From contig KB906740.1 in assembly GCA_000381585.1 (NCBI GenBank), positions 124,001-188,000 on the forward strand: a stretch of DNA of 64,000 bases, written 5' to 3'. Shown here piece by piece: positions 28,081 to 38,029 of this stretch (the stretch's first letter is position 1; the number at the start of each line of letters is the position of its first letter). The notes beneath the pieces are model-generated. The model was not told where the DNA came from. It saw only the letters and a program-made list of their open reading frames with translations, and searched no databases. A program made the position numbers and the translations under genes. The DNA is from Acidobacteriaceae bacterium KBS 83 (lineage in GTDB: Bacteria; Acidobacteriota; Terriglobia; Terriglobales; Acidobacteriaceae).

Positions 28081-29448
28081 ATGACAAGAATCGTATTCAC
28101 GATAGCGTGTTTTGCCTTTGCCTTCTCTCCCGTGTTCTCCTCGGCAAACGCGCAATCGCCGACGGACATGCCTGTGTTGCAGGGCCTCGCTCCGGTCACC
28201 ACTCTGTCCAAAACCGACGCGGGCCAAGCCGCTCTGGCTGCGAACTATACCGTCACTGGCGGAATCCAAACGGGTGCCATTCGCCAGCCCACTCTGCTGC
28301 CCTTCGCTGAACAGCAGCAGCAGGCGCTTCGCGACGCCTTCATCACTGATGCGAATCTCGCAGAGCTTGCTGACGGCCTCGGAACGACACTCGGCTCTGC
28401 GTGGCTGGCGCGCGCGCACTACATCGATCGCAGCGGCTCCAACGCCACCGAAATATCGCACGCCGTCACTGTCGTCATTGCCTACTCGAATGCCACATCC
28501 GGCGCGAATGCGGCGTCCGGCAAGTTCTTTTTCGCCAACCTGACCACCGATGGAAAGACACCCGTCTCGTCCGAAGCGAAGGCCATCCTCACCAACAACG
28601 GCGGCTCTCCAGATATGTTCGGCTCCGCATATGGCCTTCCTGCCTGCAATACCGGAGCCGACAAGTTCGGCAATTCGCGCCCCTTCCAGACAGAGCAGAG
28701 CGTCACACGTTTCGTCGGTCTGGATTATTTCAATACGCCCGCAGACAACTCCGATTACAACCGCGGCCCGATCATGAACCTGGTCAACAGTCCTTCCTTT
28801 CCCAGCGGCCACACCACCTACGGCTACACGGGATCGGTCATGCTCGCCGTCCTCGTGCCGGAGCGCTACCAGCAGATGATTGCGCGCGCCGCCGAATACG
28901 GGAATGACCGCATCATCATGGGCGCGCACTATGCAATGGACGTGCTCGGCGGCCGCACACTCGCGCTCTATGACATGGCGCATCTGCTCGCCAACGATCC
29001 GAAATACCTAGGAAAGAACCTGAAAGACGGCACGCCGATGAACGACTTCCGCGCGGCGGTAGAAAAGGCCCGCACCGATGTGACCGCGACTCTGCGTCAG
29101 GCATGCAGCAATTCGATCGACGCCTGCGCCCGCCAGGACACGGGGCGCCTCAGCAATCCCGCCGCCAATGAAGCCTTCTACGCTGCCACGCAGACCTACG
29201 GCCTTCCCGTCGTCTATCCCGGCAATGCCGGTGCCATCGAAGATGTCGGCAAGCTCGCTCCTGAGGCTGGATATCTCCTGACCGTGGCCTTTCCCGCTCT
29301 TACTCTCGAGCAGGCAGACGCCATCCTCACCGAGACCGAAGGGCCGGGCGGCGGCTTTCTCGATGATGGCTCGTCCTTCGGCGTCTACTCCCGGCTGAAT
29401 CTTTACGCTGCCGCCGGACGCGCTGCACAACTCGCCGGACGGAAGTGA
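28081..29448 (+). CDS. Exported PAP2-type acid phosphatase / haloperoxidase-fold protein
   Basis: The 455-aa protein has a signal peptide (residues 1-24, cleavage at ANA-Q). The active site sits mid-protein: SPSFPSGHTTYGYTG (residues 238-251) and DRIIMGAHYAMDVLGGR (276-291), the second and third motifs of the class A acid phosphatase and vanadium haloperoxidase fold. The first motif is less clear. The protein is longer than class A acid phosphatases (about 250 aa), with an extra N-terminal helical region and a C-terminal tail, so it is probably a periplasmic phosphatase of a distinct subgroup. A strong GGAGG precedes the ATG. It converges with the SnoaL-like gene 29 bp downstream. Confidence 0.85.
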   Translation: MTRIVFTIACFAFAFSPVFSSANAQSPTDMPVLQGLAPVTTLSKTDAGQAALAANYTVTGGIQTGAIRQPTLLPFAEQQQQALRDAFITDANLAELADGLGTTLGSAWLARAHYIDRSGSNATEISHAVTVVIAYSNATSGANAASGKFFFANLTTDGKTPVSSEAKAILTNNGGSPDMFGSAYGLPACNTGADKFGNSRPFQTEQSVTRFVGLDYFNTPADNSDYNRGPIMNLVNSPSFPSGHTTYGYTGSVMLAVLVPERYQQMIARAAEYGNDRIIMGAHYAMDVLGGRTLALYDMAHLLANDPKYLGKNLKDGTPMNDFRAAVEKARTDVTATLRQACSNSIDACARQDTGRLSNPAANEAFYAATQTYGLPVVYPGNAGAIEDVGKLAPEAGYLLTVAFPALTLEQADAILTETEGPGGGFLDDGSSFGVYSRLNLYAAAGRAAQLAGRK

Positions 29449-29477
29449 CCCGACGCATGCCGTTCAGTGTCAGCCTT

Positions 29478-29876
29478 TCACGTCGCCGGTTCGGAATGAT
29501 GCTCGTGAACGATGACCCATGCGTCGTCGCGTTTTTCAAAACACATGGTCAGCCGAAAGTGAACTTCGGTGACGCCACCCTTCTCCTTGCTGAGACATTT
29601 CCCATGCGCGGTGGCAAAGGCTAGATCAGAGCCGACCGTCACTCGCACATCCGAGAAGTCGAACGTTGCTGGCTCAGCCATAGTGCTGAAGAACAAATCC
29701 CATGTCTTGCGATACGCTTCCAGCCCCTCTGACTGAAACGGTGGCGGCAGATCGAACATCAGAATGTCTGCCGCATGGTGCGCCAATACGCCGTCGTAGT
29801 CGCGCCGTCGTGCGGCCGCGCTCCAATCAGCGATCATCTGTCGCAGAATCCGTTCGTCGTCCGATCGTATGTTCAT
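29478..29876 (-). CDS. SnoaL-like/DUF4440 small alpha+beta barrel protein
   Basis: The 132-aa protein has the NTF2/SnoaL fold signature: an N-terminal helix (DDERILRQMIADWSAAARRRD), then YDGVLAHHAADILMFDLPPPF and a curved sheet ending with VHFRLTMCFEKRDDAWVIVHEHHS. Proteins of this type bind or isomerise small molecules or act as ketosteroid-isomerase-like enzymes; the ligand is not predictable. The start is either GTG at 29879 or, more likely, the adjacent ATG at 29876, behind GGAGGAG. It stands alone. About 290 bp upstream, before the HAF gene, hold nothing recognisable. Confidence 0.8.
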   Translation of the reverse strand: MNIRSDDERILRQMIADWSAAARRRDYDGVLAHHAADILMFDLPPPFQSEGLEAYRKTWDLFFSTMAEPATFDFSDVRVTVGSDLAFATAHGKCLSKEKGGVTEVHFRLTMCFEKRDDAWVIVHEHHSEPAT

Positions 29877-30167
29877 CACGCGCTCTCCTCCGAAAGAAAG
29901 ACGTAGTCCTGTCTACGCGCCATTCCAGCTTCGTCATGGTGATTCATCTTCGCCTCGACGCTTGCCTATGTGCGATATCGTACAGACGCCGCGACCTGCT
30001 TGGCACATCATCCCATTCGACATTCGTTACGTCATCCGCGGCCTCATAAGCCATCTGTAATACGTCTCTGCCACTGTCCGTCCAGAAGCTGACCAGGCAA
30101 TCCGCCCCTTTTCGCCACCGCTGCTAAATCCCCAGAACTCATATCCATCGCACACATGAGAGGCTCT

Positions 30168-31322
30168 ATGCGCTGTCTGTCATCTGCACTCGCTGCAAAT
30201 CTCTGCCTCGCTCTGCTGGCTGCCCAGGCCGCCACGGCGCAGAAATATAAAGTCACCGACCTGGGCACACTCGGCGGTCAAAGCTTTGGAATGGACATCG
30301 GCCAGACCGGCAAGGTGACAGGTGATTCCTACATCGCCTGCTCGGAATGCGCGCTCTCCCATGCCTTCCTGTATAGGAACGGCATAATGCTGGATCTCGG
30401 CACTTTGCCGGGAGGGAGCTTTAGTTCAGGATTCGGCATCAGCGAGGGAGAACGACGAGAGGGAGAAAGACGAAAAGAGCTCCTGGTGACCGGCTCTTCG
30501 AACTTCGAATCATGCACCTTCGATAATTGCAGCCCCATTCACGCCGTTCTCTTCAAGAACGGCAACGTGATCGATCTCGGCACTCTGCCCGGGGGGACCG
30601 ACAGCCAGGGGTACGCCGTCAACCGCGAAGGAGATGTAACGGGTTGGGCGGATGATGGACAGAACCAGCATCCTTTCCTCTACACCGACGGAGAGATGCG
30701 GGACCTTGGAACCCTCCCGGGAGGCGTAGAGGGATTTGGCATGGATCTAACCGAGGGAGAGAGCAGAGACAGGGATACGAGGTGGGCGAATCACAGAGAT
30801 CGTGAGCAGCGTGTTCAGGTGACTGGCTTTTCCTCCACCGCTGCGGGGTTCGAGCACGCCTTCCTGTACAGGAACGGCAAGATGCACGACCTGGGTACGC
30901 TGCCTGGAGGAAGCTCCAGCGCCGGGTACGCCATCAACCAGGACGGCCAGGTGACGGGTTATTCAAGCGCCTCCGATGGGAACGCTCATGCGATTCTGTA
31001 CACCCATGGAGTCATGCATGACCTGGGCACGTTGCCGGGAAGAACTGAGAGCTTTGGAGATGACATCAACCGCTTCGGACGGATCGTCGGTTTTTCCCGA
31101 TTGGGCTTTGACTCGCACGCCTTTCTCTACAGCCATGGCGCCATGCAGGATCTGAACGATCTCATCTCACCCACTTCGGGATGGATCCTCGAATTCGCCA
31201 ATGCCCTCAACGACCGCGGGCAGATCACCGGGACCGGCAATCACAACGGAGAGGAGCACGCCTTTCGGCTCACCCCCATCTCAGATCCTAAGATCGATGA
31301 AGATGGCGACGATAGCGATTAG
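30168..31322 (+). CDS. Exported HAF-repeat protein with charged insertions
   Basis: The 384-aa protein has a signal peptide (MRCLSSALAANLCLALLAAQ…) and then about six repeats of 40-55 residues of the HAF type, each with a HAFLYRNG-like strand and a DLGTLPGG turn, probably forming a propeller-like exported protein. Function is unknown for the family. Repeats 2 and 4 carry insertions of strongly charged residues (Glu/Arg-rich) at the same place, just before the VTG strand; the DNA there (30441-30480, 30751-30816) is nearly all purine. The second ATG (30168) is preferred over 30156 because GAGAGG lies four bases ahead. Confidence 0.85.
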   Translation: MRCLSSALAANLCLALLAAQAATAQKYKVTDLGTLGGQSFGMDIGQTGKVTGDSYIACSECALSHAFLYRNGIMLDLGTLPGGSFSSGFGISEGERREGERRKELLVTGSSNFESCTFDNCSPIHAVLFKNGNVIDLGTLPGGTDSQGYAVNREGDVTGWADDGQNQHPFLYTDGEMRDLGTLPGGVEGFGMDLTEGESRDRDTRWANHRDREQRVQVTGFSSTAAGFEHAFLYRNGKMHDLGTLPGGSSSAGYAINQDGQVTGYSSASDGNAHAILYTHGVMHDLGTLPGRTESFGDDINRFGRIVGFSRLGFDSHAFLYSHGAMQDLNDLISPTSGWILEFANALNDRGQITGTGNHNGEEHAFRLTPISDPKIDEDGDDSD

Positions 31323-31353
31323 GCAGGCAGCATTTAGCCCTCATCGAGTTCCG

Positions 31354-32187
31354 TCACTGATCGCTGCCCTTCACGCCGCTGGCAGGCGAAGGCTCAGGCA
31401 CGAGACGTAGCCTTTTGTTGATCGTCGGCCAGTACTGGCGTAACAGATTTCCGCCGAACTTCCACCCCAGGTCGGAGGCATAACGTATAAAGGTGTCGCC
31501 CACGGTGCGGTTTTCGTCGGGAAAGTAGACATTGGCTAGGCCTTCAGCCATTAAGGGGCCTACCAGACCCGAATAGTTGACCTGATCGTTGCCGGCATCC
31601 GTGCCGGTGATAACCACCCTGGCTGCGGCGTACTCGACCGATTGCTTAAACGACAGATCGTTTTTTACAAAAAAGCGCGGATCTTGATGGAGAGCAGTTG
31701 CCAACAGAAAATTTCCGAACATGTTAATCGACGCGGCACGAGCCATGTCGGATCCAAAGCGCTTAGCGTACCCTTCCCCACCCTGGCCATACCCCGAGGG
31801 GCTATCAATGGCCTGATTGTATGCGGAGCCAATCAGCGCCCCTCCAATCGTTGCTAACCCCACGCTGTTGTTCGCCGCCAGCTCGAATTTCTGCGGACCG
31901 CTCAAAGGTCCCTTGCTGGTTGCGAGGTCCGGAAAGACCAGTGATTTTCGGTCCAGCAGTTTAAAGAGACCAACGCTGCCTTGTATTGGATTGAACGATT
32001 GTGAAGGCGTCTGCTGTTGTTGGCTTGGCGTGGGCGCATCCGGCACGGGCTCTGGTTTAGATTGTTGCGCCACACCGAAATTGCAGATCAACAACCAGGC
32101 GGCGGCGAGGATCAGGCAATGCATCCTGCGCCTTCGTTCAAGGGCCTTCGTATAAGTGCCCCTGGAGACAAGCAAATCCATCCGCAT
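31354..32187 (-). CDS. Conserved exported protein of unknown function
   Basis: The 277-aa protein has a basic N-terminus, a hydrophobic signal core (MHCLILAAAWLLICNFGVAQ) and a Pro/Gln-rich linker (PVPDAPTPSQQQQTPSQ). The C-terminal 190 residues have several Ala/Gly-rich helices: SVGLATIGGALIGSAY, then NMFGNFLLATALHQDPRFF, then YAAARVVITGTDAGNDQVNY. This pattern, especially HQDPRFF and the ITG-D-G stretch, recurs in acidobacterial exported proteins as I know them. The ATG at 32187 was chosen: GGAG lies five bases upstream and it begins 10 bp after the hydrolase stop, suggesting co-transcription. Longer (32226) and shorter (32124) starts are possible. Confidence 0.7.
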   Translation of the reverse strand: MRMDLLVSRGTYTKALERRRRMHCLILAAAWLLICNFGVAQQSKPEPVPDAPTPSQQQQTPSQSFNPIQGSVGLFKLLDRKSLVFPDLATSKGPLSGPQKFELAANNSVGLATIGGALIGSAYNQAIDSPSGYGQGGEGYAKRFGSDMARAASINMFGNFLLATALHQDPRFFVKNDLSFKQSVEYAAARVVITGTDAGNDQVNYSGLVGPLMAEGLANVYFPDENRTVGDTFIRYASDLGWKFGGNLLRQYWPTINKRLRLVPEPSPASGVKGSDQ

Positions 32188-32197
32188 TTTCACTCCG

Positions 32198-34174
32198 CTA
32201 CTTCGCCTCCGCATATCGATACTCATGTTGTCTGTCGCGGATCACCAAACCCGGTCCCGTGTCACCGTTTGTCACCACGAAATCCAGGCCGTCCTCGCCC
32301 GGCGAGATAGTCACGAAGGAGAGGGAGCCGTCGTCGTTCCGGCGGGATGCCACCTCGCTCTGCCATGCTCCGAAGTCGAAGCTGGTCTTCCCGTCTGCGC
32401 GCGACACGGCGACGTGACCCAGGGATGCATTGCGATACATCGCGCCGAGTTTTGCCGCCTCGCTGCTGTCGGCTGGTACCACCAGACGCTTCCGCTCTGC
32501 CAGCACCTCCGCTTTCACGCTCTTCGCGCTCGCGGCCACGCTGGCTGCGGCGATCGGCCGTCCATCGAACAGCACCTCCAGCAAACGCCGCTGCAGCGGT
32601 CCTCGAATGAATACGCCATTATCCGCATTCGTCAGGATCACGGCGCCCACCTGCCGCTCCGGAAGCCACATCATGTCGGAGTGAAAGCCGGTCAAGTCTC
32701 CGCCATGGTGCACCACCGGAACTCCCCAGGTATGGTCCACCATCAGCCCCATCCCGTAACTCCCTGTGCTTCCCAGCGCGACCTGCGGGCGGCGCCGTTC
32801 CAACAGGTTCTCCTCAGAGACGTAGCGCGTGCCATCCGGCAACACGCCGTTTGCCAGTTCCATCTCGACATAGCGCAACATGTCATCGATGGAACTCCAT
32901 GCCGCGCCTGCCGGCCGCGCTGCGTAGATCGCCTCATTGATCCCCATGCCGGCCACTTCAGTATGGCCATCCACGTCAAGCGCGTGAGGCGTCGCATGAT
33001 CGTGCTGCCGCACGACTGACTCATCGAAGGTCGTTTCTTTCATGCCCAGTGGCTGAAAGACCTGCTGCTGCATCGCAGCGTCGTACCCCGCGCCAAACTC
33101 CTTGTCCGGATACAGAGCATGCGCGCCGACGTAGCCGGCAGCCGCGGCCATCAGGTTGGAGTACTGAAAGAGCTGGCCGAACTTGCTCGTCGGCTGCATC
33201 GTTCCCAGCTCCGCCAGCACCGACTCCGGTGTCGCGCTCTGGCTGTTCAGCAGCCACTCTAGATCCTGTCGTGGAAGTCCGGTGCACGCGCAGATCAGGT
33301 GTTTGATCAGCACCTGCCTGGTCGTCTCGGCGTCGCCAAGCTTGAAGCTGGGCAGCACCTGGGTCACCGGCGTATCCCAGCCGAACTTCTTCTGGTCCAC
33401 CATGCGCGCCAGCATCACGGTGGTCAGCGCCTTGGTGTTTGACGCGATCATGAACAGAGTATCGGCATCGACGGCATCCGGCTTGCCCAGCTCGCGGACG
33501 CCAAAGCCCCCGGCGAAGACGACCTTGCCATGATCGATGAGTCCGATGGCGACCCCCGGCACATCGAGCTCTTTGCGTGACTCCTCTACGAACTGCTTCA
33601 ACTGCTCCACCCGGGCCGCATCCAGCGGATGAGCGGTCTTCCCGGCAAAGCTCTCGCGCGTGTAGCCCTTGGGCAACAGGCGGTCGAAGATCATCGCTCT
33701 CTGCGACGCCCGCTTCTCAGCGACAGCGTTGTCCATGTCAACGATCGCGACCGTGTAAGCGTCTCCGCGGCGATAGACATTTGCGCCGACACTTCGTTTG
33801 TCGTTGGCAGAAGTCTCATAGTCGTAGTGGCGAATCTGATCCCAATCATCGCGCGGCGACCCATCGACCGCCGTCTTCAGGGGCCAGGTGCGTGGCGGGG
33901 CGTACGCAGCCCAGGCTGCTGCAACCGCGGCATCGGGGTCCTTCGCCGTCACATCCACCAGCACAATATGCGAACCCGGCTCCGGAGGATTGAGCACCAC
34001 GACCGGAGGCCGGACTTGGATCGTCCAGCCTGCCGGCGCGATGAACTGGGTGCCCGCGGGAGTGGTGCGCGGCGTATCCGCAGGCAGGCTCACAGAGGCT
34101 GTGGTTTGCGCGTGGAATGGCACGCAAAGAACTGCGACGGCTGCAACAGTTATCCAACCGCGAAGCATCGGCAT
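32198..34174 (-). CDS. Exported serine hydrolase, class C beta-lactamase fold
   Basis: The 658-aa protein has a signal peptide (1-22, ending FHA-Q). Residues 30-180 are an extra N-terminal domain. Residues 185-540 form the beta-lactamase/DD-peptidase domain: SxxK as SNTK (Ser245-Lys248), YxN as YSN in [12 protein letters not shown], and a third motif [11 protein letters not shown]. The C-terminal 110 residues form a DUF3471-like barrel. Such enzymes are usually esterases, D-aminopeptidases or peptidases rather than resistance lactamases. It is divergent from hemL and followed 10 bp later by the exported protein at 31354. Substrate unknown. Confidence 0.88.
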   Translation of the reverse strand: MPMLRGWITVAAVAVLCVPFHAQTTASVSLPADTPRTTPAGTQFIAPAGWTIQVRPPVVVLNPPEPGSHIVLVDVTAKDPDAAVAAAWAAYAPPRTWPLKTAVDGSPRDDWDQIRHYDYETSANDKRSVGANVYRRGDAYTVAIVDMDNAVAEKRASQRAMIFDRLLPKGYTRESFAGKTAHPLDAARVEQLKQFVEESRKELDVPGVAIGLIDHGKVVFAGGFGVRELGKPDAVDADTLFMIASNTKALTTVMLARMVDQKKFGWDTPVTQVLPSFKLGDAETTRQVLIKHLICACTGLPRQDLEWLLNSQSATPESVLAELGTMQPTSKFGQLFQYSNLMAAAAGYVGAHALYPDKEFGAGYDAAMQQQVFQPLGMKETTFDESVVRQHDHATPHALDVDGHTEVAGMGINEAIYAARPAGAAWSSIDDMLRYVEMELANGVLPDGTRYVSEENLLERRRPQVALGSTGSYGMGLMVDHTWGVPVVHHGGDLTGFHSDMMWLPERQVGAVILTNADNGVFIRGPLQRRLLEVLFDGRPIAAASVAASAKSVKAEVLAERKRLVVPADSSEAAKLGAMYRNASLGHVAVSRADGKTSFDFGAWQSEVASRRNDDGSLSFVTISPGEDGLDFVVTNGDTGPGLVIRDRQHEYRYAEAK

Positions 34175-34306
34175 ACCTCACTCATCGAATTGCCGGAGAA
34201 CTGGCACAACTATTGCATCGGGCGACTGTCCGAGAATACCCCATGCCGCCTCACGGAACTTCGTATGTGGTCTGATGCCCGGCGGCGAGTGCCTATACTG
34301 AAAGCG

Positions 34307-35620
34307 ATGCGAACACTCGATCGCTCCCGCCAGTTGCAACAGCGTGCAGAACATCTCCTCCCCGGCGGCGTCGACTCGCCCGTCCGCGCTTTCCGCGCTG
34401 TCGGCGGCGATCCCCCCTTCGTGGTGCGTGCCGAGGGCGCATATCTCTGGGACGCGGACGGCAACCGCTACATCGACTACTTCGGCTCTTGGGGACCGAT
34501 GATCCTCGGCCACGCCTTCCCGGCCGTCGTCGAGGCTATCCAGCAGGCCGCTGCTCATTCCGCCAGTTTCGGCGCGTCCACGCCGGCCGAAGCGGAACTT
34601 GCCGGCCTCATCAAAGCCGCGGTCCCGTCGATCGAGAAGCTTCGCTTCGTCTCCTCCGGCACCGAAGCTACGATGTCAGCGATCCGCCTCGCCCGCGGCT
34701 TCACCAACCGCAAATACATCATCAAGTTTGAGGGCTGCTATCACGGTCACGCCGATGGACTGCTGGTAAAGGCGGGTTCAGGCGTCGCCACCTTCGGAAT
34801 CCCCGGATCTGCCGGCGTGCCGGAGGAGATCGCGCACTTCACATTGGCCCTCCCCTACAACGATATCTCCGCGGTCGAAGCTGCCTTCGCCGCGCGGCCG
34901 CAACAGATCGCCGCCATCATCCTCGAACCCGTCGCCGGCAACATGGGCTGCGTCCCGCCCCACCCCGGCTATCTCGCCGCGTTGCGCGAGATCACGAAGC
35001 GCGACGGCGCGCTGCTGATCTTCGACGAAGTGATGACCGGCTTCCGTGTCGCCCACGGTGGCGCGCAGCAACTTTATGGCATCACCCCGGACCTCACTTG
35101 CCTGGGCAAGATCATCGGCGGCGGACTGCCCTGCGGCGTATTCGGAGGTCGCGCGGAGACCATGGACATGCTCGCGCCGCTCGGCCCCGTCTACCAAGCC
35201 GGCACCCTTAGCGGCAATCCGCTCGCCATGGCCGCGGGCGTCGCGACGCTCGGGCATTTGGCGCGAAATTGCGAAGCGGTGTACGTCAACATTGACGAAA
35301 CAAGCCGCCTGGTAGCTGAGGGTGTCGCCGACGTGCTTTCCGAAGCAGGTGTCCCGGTGACAACCAATCGCGTCGGCGCGATGTGGACTTGGTTCTTCAC
35401 TCACCAACCGGTCGTCGACTTCGCCACCGCTGCCACCTCGGACACCGCACGCTTCGGCGTCTTTCACCGCGCCATGATGGAATCAGGTGTGTGGCTGCCG
35501 CCCTCGCAATTCGAGGCCATCTTCCTCGGCACAGCTCACACGCCTGAGATCGTCGAGGCCACCCTCACCGCGGCACGGCAGGCTGTCGCTTCACTTCACG
35601 AGGCACAGCCGGCCCGCTGA
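34307..35620 (+). CDS. hemL: Glutamate-1-semialdehyde 2,1-aminomutase
   Basis: The 437-aa cytosolic PLP enzyme makes 5-aminolevulinate from glutamate 1-semialdehyde in the C5 route to heme. Typical blocks: [19 protein letters not shown] near residue 17, [17 protein letters not shown] near 116, EGCYHGHAD near 142, [13 protein letters not shown] near 237, and the PLP lysine in [13 protein letters not shown] (Lys268). The upstream open frame to 33629 is not family-like and overlaps the opposite gene, so the ATG at 34307 is used. A TATACT box lies at 34294-34299, so the leader would be very short. It converges with the nitroreductase gene. Confidence 0.95.
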   Translation: MRTLDRSRQLQQRAEHLLPGGVDSPVRAFRAVGGDPPFVVRAEGAYLWDADGNRYIDYFGSWGPMILGHAFPAVVEAIQQAAAHSASFGASTPAEAELAGLIKAAVPSIEKLRFVSSGTEATMSAIRLARGFTNRKYIIKFEGCYHGHADGLLVKAGSGVATFGIPGSAGVPEEIAHFTLALPYNDISAVEAAFAARPQQIAAIILEPVAGNMGCVPPHPGYLAALREITKRDGALLIFDEVMTGFRVAHGGAQQLYGITPDLTCLGKIIGGGLPCGVFGGRAETMDMLAPLGPVYQAGTLSGNPLAMAAGVATLGHLARNCEAVYVNIDETSRLVAEGVADVLSEAGVPVTTNRVGAMWTWFFTHQPVVDFATAATSDTARFGVFHRAMMESGVWLPPSQFEAIFLGTAHTPEIVEATLTAARQAVASLHEAQPAR

Positions 35621-35644
35621 TCTGCCCCCGGATCGGAACCTCGA

Positions 35645-36259
35645 TCAGAACGCCGGCTTGTCCCACTCCGAAAAGACAATCTCCTTCAGATCCTTGCGCT
35701 GACGAGGCGCGACCTCCGACTTGCGCGGCCCCTCTGGCAATGACTCCGGATCCCCCAGATATCCCACCGCCGTCACAGCAACAGTCTCGAAGTCATCCGG
35801 AATGTGAAACGCAGCCTGCGCCTTCGCATGATCGAAGCCGGCCATGGAGTGCGAGTGCAGCCCCAGCGCTGTAATCTGCACCCCGAAGTTCGCCATAGCC
35901 GCGCCGGTGTCGTGCCAGGAGTGGAGGTTGACTTCTCCGTTGTGCGCGAAGTGTTTGCGTGCCACCGACAGGATCAGAACCGGCGCGCTCTTTGCCCAGC
36001 TCTGGTTGAACGGGACCAGCGAATCGAAGATCTTCTGGTACGTCGCATCGCCGCGCCGCCCCACCAGGAAGCGCCATGGCTGCTCGTTAAACGACGACGC
36101 TGCCCAGCGAGCAGCCTCGAAGCCCTTCTTCAGGTCTTCTACCGGCACATCCTTGTCCGCGTAGGCGCGCGGGCTCCAGCGGTGAAGAATGTGGTGCACC
36201 ATCCCCTCCACTCCGGGGGCGTGCTTCAGACTCTCTAGCGATTCCTTCGTCGGCGCCAT
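35645..36259 (-). CDS. Nitroreductase-family flavoprotein
   Basis: The 204-aa enzyme should be an FMN-dependent NAD(P)H oxidoreductase. It has the family start (HHILHRWSPRAYADKDVP), the FMN-contact segment AARWAASSFNEQPWRFLVG near residue 48, SAPVLILSVA near 90 and a C-terminal AVTAVGYLGDPESLPE. Length fits the oxygen-insensitive nitroreductase family. The ATG at 36259 follows AAGGAGAG; the upstream frame to 36343 is discarded. Physiological substrate unknown. It is same-strand with the GH5 gene, 108 bp downstream of it, and may share its transcript. Confidence 0.88.
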   Translation of the reverse strand: MAPTKESLESLKHAPGVEGMVHHILHRWSPRAYADKDVPVEDLKKGFEAARWAASSFNEQPWRFLVGRRGDATYQKIFDSLVPFNQSWAKSAPVLILSVARKHFAHNGEVNLHSWHDTGAAMANFGVQITALGLHSHSMAGFDHAKAQAAFHIPDDFETVAVTAVGYLGDPESLPEGPRKSEVAPRQRKDLKEIVFSEWDKPAF

Positions 36260-36367
36260 ACGTGTTGCTCTCCTTAGCCGTCTCGAAAAACGGATTGTTT
36301 CGAAATCTGTGCGCGCTCGTGCGCGCCCGATGGTTGGATTCAACGAAGCCCTCCCGGGCTGCCGAAA

Positions 36368-37519
36368 TCATTGCGGATGCAGGCCCAGCGCCTCGGCGAT
36401 TGCCGGAATGGGCGCAGCTTTTCCCTCCGTCTTGGTCACCACGGCGAAGCTTCCTTGATAATCCCACACCGCCCACCCGATACCTTGCTCCTCCAGTGCC
36501 GTCCGCGTGTCACGCAGCCACGCTGCCCGCATCGCCGGATCGGCATATGGCTCATGCACGCCGAACTCGCCGCAGTACACCGGCACATGATGCTGCGCGG
36601 CCCACTTGCCCGCGAAGCTCAGCTCCGCTCGAATCCGCGCCGCATCCCAGCAGTTCAATCCATATGTGTCGATCCAATGCTGGTCCACAAGGCTCTGTTC
36701 CTGCGCAACCGCCGTCGCAATATTCTCCGGCGACGACGGGTACGGCACGCGCCGCAGGGGCCGCACCGCTGCCATCGTCCACATAGCGCCCTGGTGCGTG
36801 AAGGGAAAAGGCTCGTAGTCATGGAAGGTATAAATCACATTCGCATCCGCCACCGGCTCGAGCGCAAGCAGATCAGTGAGCCCGGAGTAGTGCCCCGCCG
36901 TCGCAATGATGGTGTGGCTCGGCGCAGCCAGCCGGATCGCGGCAATCGCGCGCGTCTGGACGGTCTTCCACTGCTCAGCGTCTGCAAACTCCGGTTCGTT
37001 CAATACCTCGAAGAACACGCGCTCCGGATCGCTCTGCACATAATGACCGGCAAGCGCGCTCCATAGTCCGCAGAATCGAGTCACCGCGGCATCGTCCGTG
37101 CGAAGCCGGCGCTTGAACTCATCAGAAGGGTGCACGTCGACAATGACACGCAGCCCGTCTTTCAGCATCGTGTTCACCGCCGTATCCAGCTCGGCGACGA
37201 AGTTCATATTCAGGCCGTTCGGTGGCGCCCCACGCAGAAGTTCATCCCCGTCGATGCTGAGGCGCACATGGTCAAATCCCATCGCGTGTATCAATGCAAT
37301 GTCATCGGCCGTCGTGAAGCTGCGCAGCCGGGCAGGGGAGTAATCGCTCGCCTGCGCAAACCACATGCTCGCGTTCACACCGCGATGCAGCAGTTGCGCC
37401 CGCCTCGCGGCGGTAGCAGCGATATCTGAAGCGGCCGGATTGGCCGGCTGCGGCTGGGCCGCTACGGAAGAACTGAGAACAGAACAGCAGAAGAGAAGAC
37501 AGGCGAGAAGCGTTCGCAT
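36368..37519 (-). CDS. Exported glycoside hydrolase family 5 (cellulase-like)
   Basis: The 383-aa protein has a signal peptide (1-21, ending VAA-Q). The GH5 (beta/alpha)8 barrel shows HRGVNASMWF near 46, HVRLSIDGDELL near 84, the acid/base glutamate in FFEVLNEPEF (Glu175), FHDYEPFPFTHQG near 232 and the nucleophile in VYCGEFGVH (Glu318). Both catalytic residues are present, so it is probably active on beta-linked glucans or mannans; the subfamily cannot be fixed by eye. The ATG at 37519 follows AAGGAAGG. It diverges from the Fur-family gene at 37607. Confidence 0.9.
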   Translation of the reverse strand: MRTLLACLLFCCSVLSSSVAAQPQPANPAASDIAATAARRAQLLHRGVNASMWFAQASDYSPARLRSFTTADDIALIHAMGFDHVRLSIDGDELLRGAPPNGLNMNFVAELDTAVNTMLKDGLRVIVDVHPSDEFKRRLRTDDAAVTRFCGLWSALAGHYVQSDPERVFFEVLNEPEFADAEQWKTVQTRAIAAIRLAAPSHTIIATAGHYSGLTDLLALEPVADANVIYTFHDYEPFPFTHQGAMWTMAAVRPLRRVPYPSSPENIATAVAQEQSLVDQHWIDTYGLNCWDAARIRAELSFAGKWAAQHHVPVYCGEFGVHEPYADPAMRAAWLRDTRTALEEQGIGWAVWDYQGSFAVVTKTEGKAAPIPAIAEALGLHPQ

Positions 37520-37587
37520 GGCGCCTTCCTTTGTACAACAGCGTAGCGGGCGAAAATTCTGCATACTGGAAATGGAACTGAAACCCC

Positions 37588-37598
37588 GTTATCATTAA
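37588..37598 (+). promoter_or_regulatory. Putative Zur/Fur-family box before the regulator gene
   Basis: GTTATCATTAA lies 8 bp upstream of the regulator's start codon and recurs exactly at 38039-38049 before the ZIP transporter gene. With the following C it reads GTTA-TCAT-TAAC, an inverted repeat. The AT-rich, short-symmetric style is like Fur-family operators, so autoregulation is likely. Confidence 0.55.
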
Positions 37599-37606
37599 CT
37601 GTTCCC

Positions 37607-38029
37607 ATGGCACAACCCATTCCACGCAATACACGCCAGAAACAAGCCATCCGCGACGCCTTCATCGAAGCCGATCGCCCGCTTTCCCCTGAGGAAGCGC
37701 TCGCCGCCGCGCAGCACCACTACGGGACACTCGGCATCGCAACGGTCTACCGCAACATCAAGTCGTTGCTGGCCGAGGGCTGGCTGGAACCTGTCTCGCT
37801 GCCTGGTCAGGCTACCCGCTACGAGGTCGCCGGCAAGGCCCACCATCATCATTTCCACTGCCGCAAATGTGGACGCATGTACGAGCTCGGGGACTGCGCC
37901 GGCACCGTGCTGCCCCGGCCGCCTCGCGGCTTTCGCGTTGCCGGCCACGAGTTGCTGCTCTATGGCAACTGCGCGCGCTGCTTAAATATGCCGGCGTCCG
38001 CGAAGACCCGGGCTCGCATCAGAAGATAA
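37607..38029 (+). CDS. Fur-family metal-responsive repressor, probably Zur
   Basis: The 140-aa regulator has a winged-helix DNA-binding half (IRDAFIEADRPLSPEEAL, then the recognition segment GIATVYRNIKSLLAEGWLE) and a metal-binding half: the His-rich HHHHFHC with CRKC, and a second CxxC as CARC near the end, for structural zinc. It is 73 bp upstream of a ZIP-family metal transporter, and the two genes share an 11-bp upstream element. Zinc sensing (Zur) is therefore the best guess; iron or manganese are alternatives. No clear SD precedes the ATG; the shared box sits almost at the start, so the mRNA leader may be minimal. Confidence 0.85.
   Translation: MAQPIPRNTRQKQAIRDAFIEADRPLSPEEALAAAQHHYGTLGIATVYRNIKSLLAEGWLEPVSLPGQATRYEVAGKAHHHHFHCRKCGRMYELGDCAGTVLPRPPRGFRVAGHELLLYGNCARCLNMPASAKTRARIRR

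Noticed and set aside
32156-33019. Plus-strand frame antisense to the serine hydrolase
   Set aside because: The hydrolase has clear SxxK and YxN motifs on the minus strand. The opposite product is low-complexity Arg/His-rich sequence.
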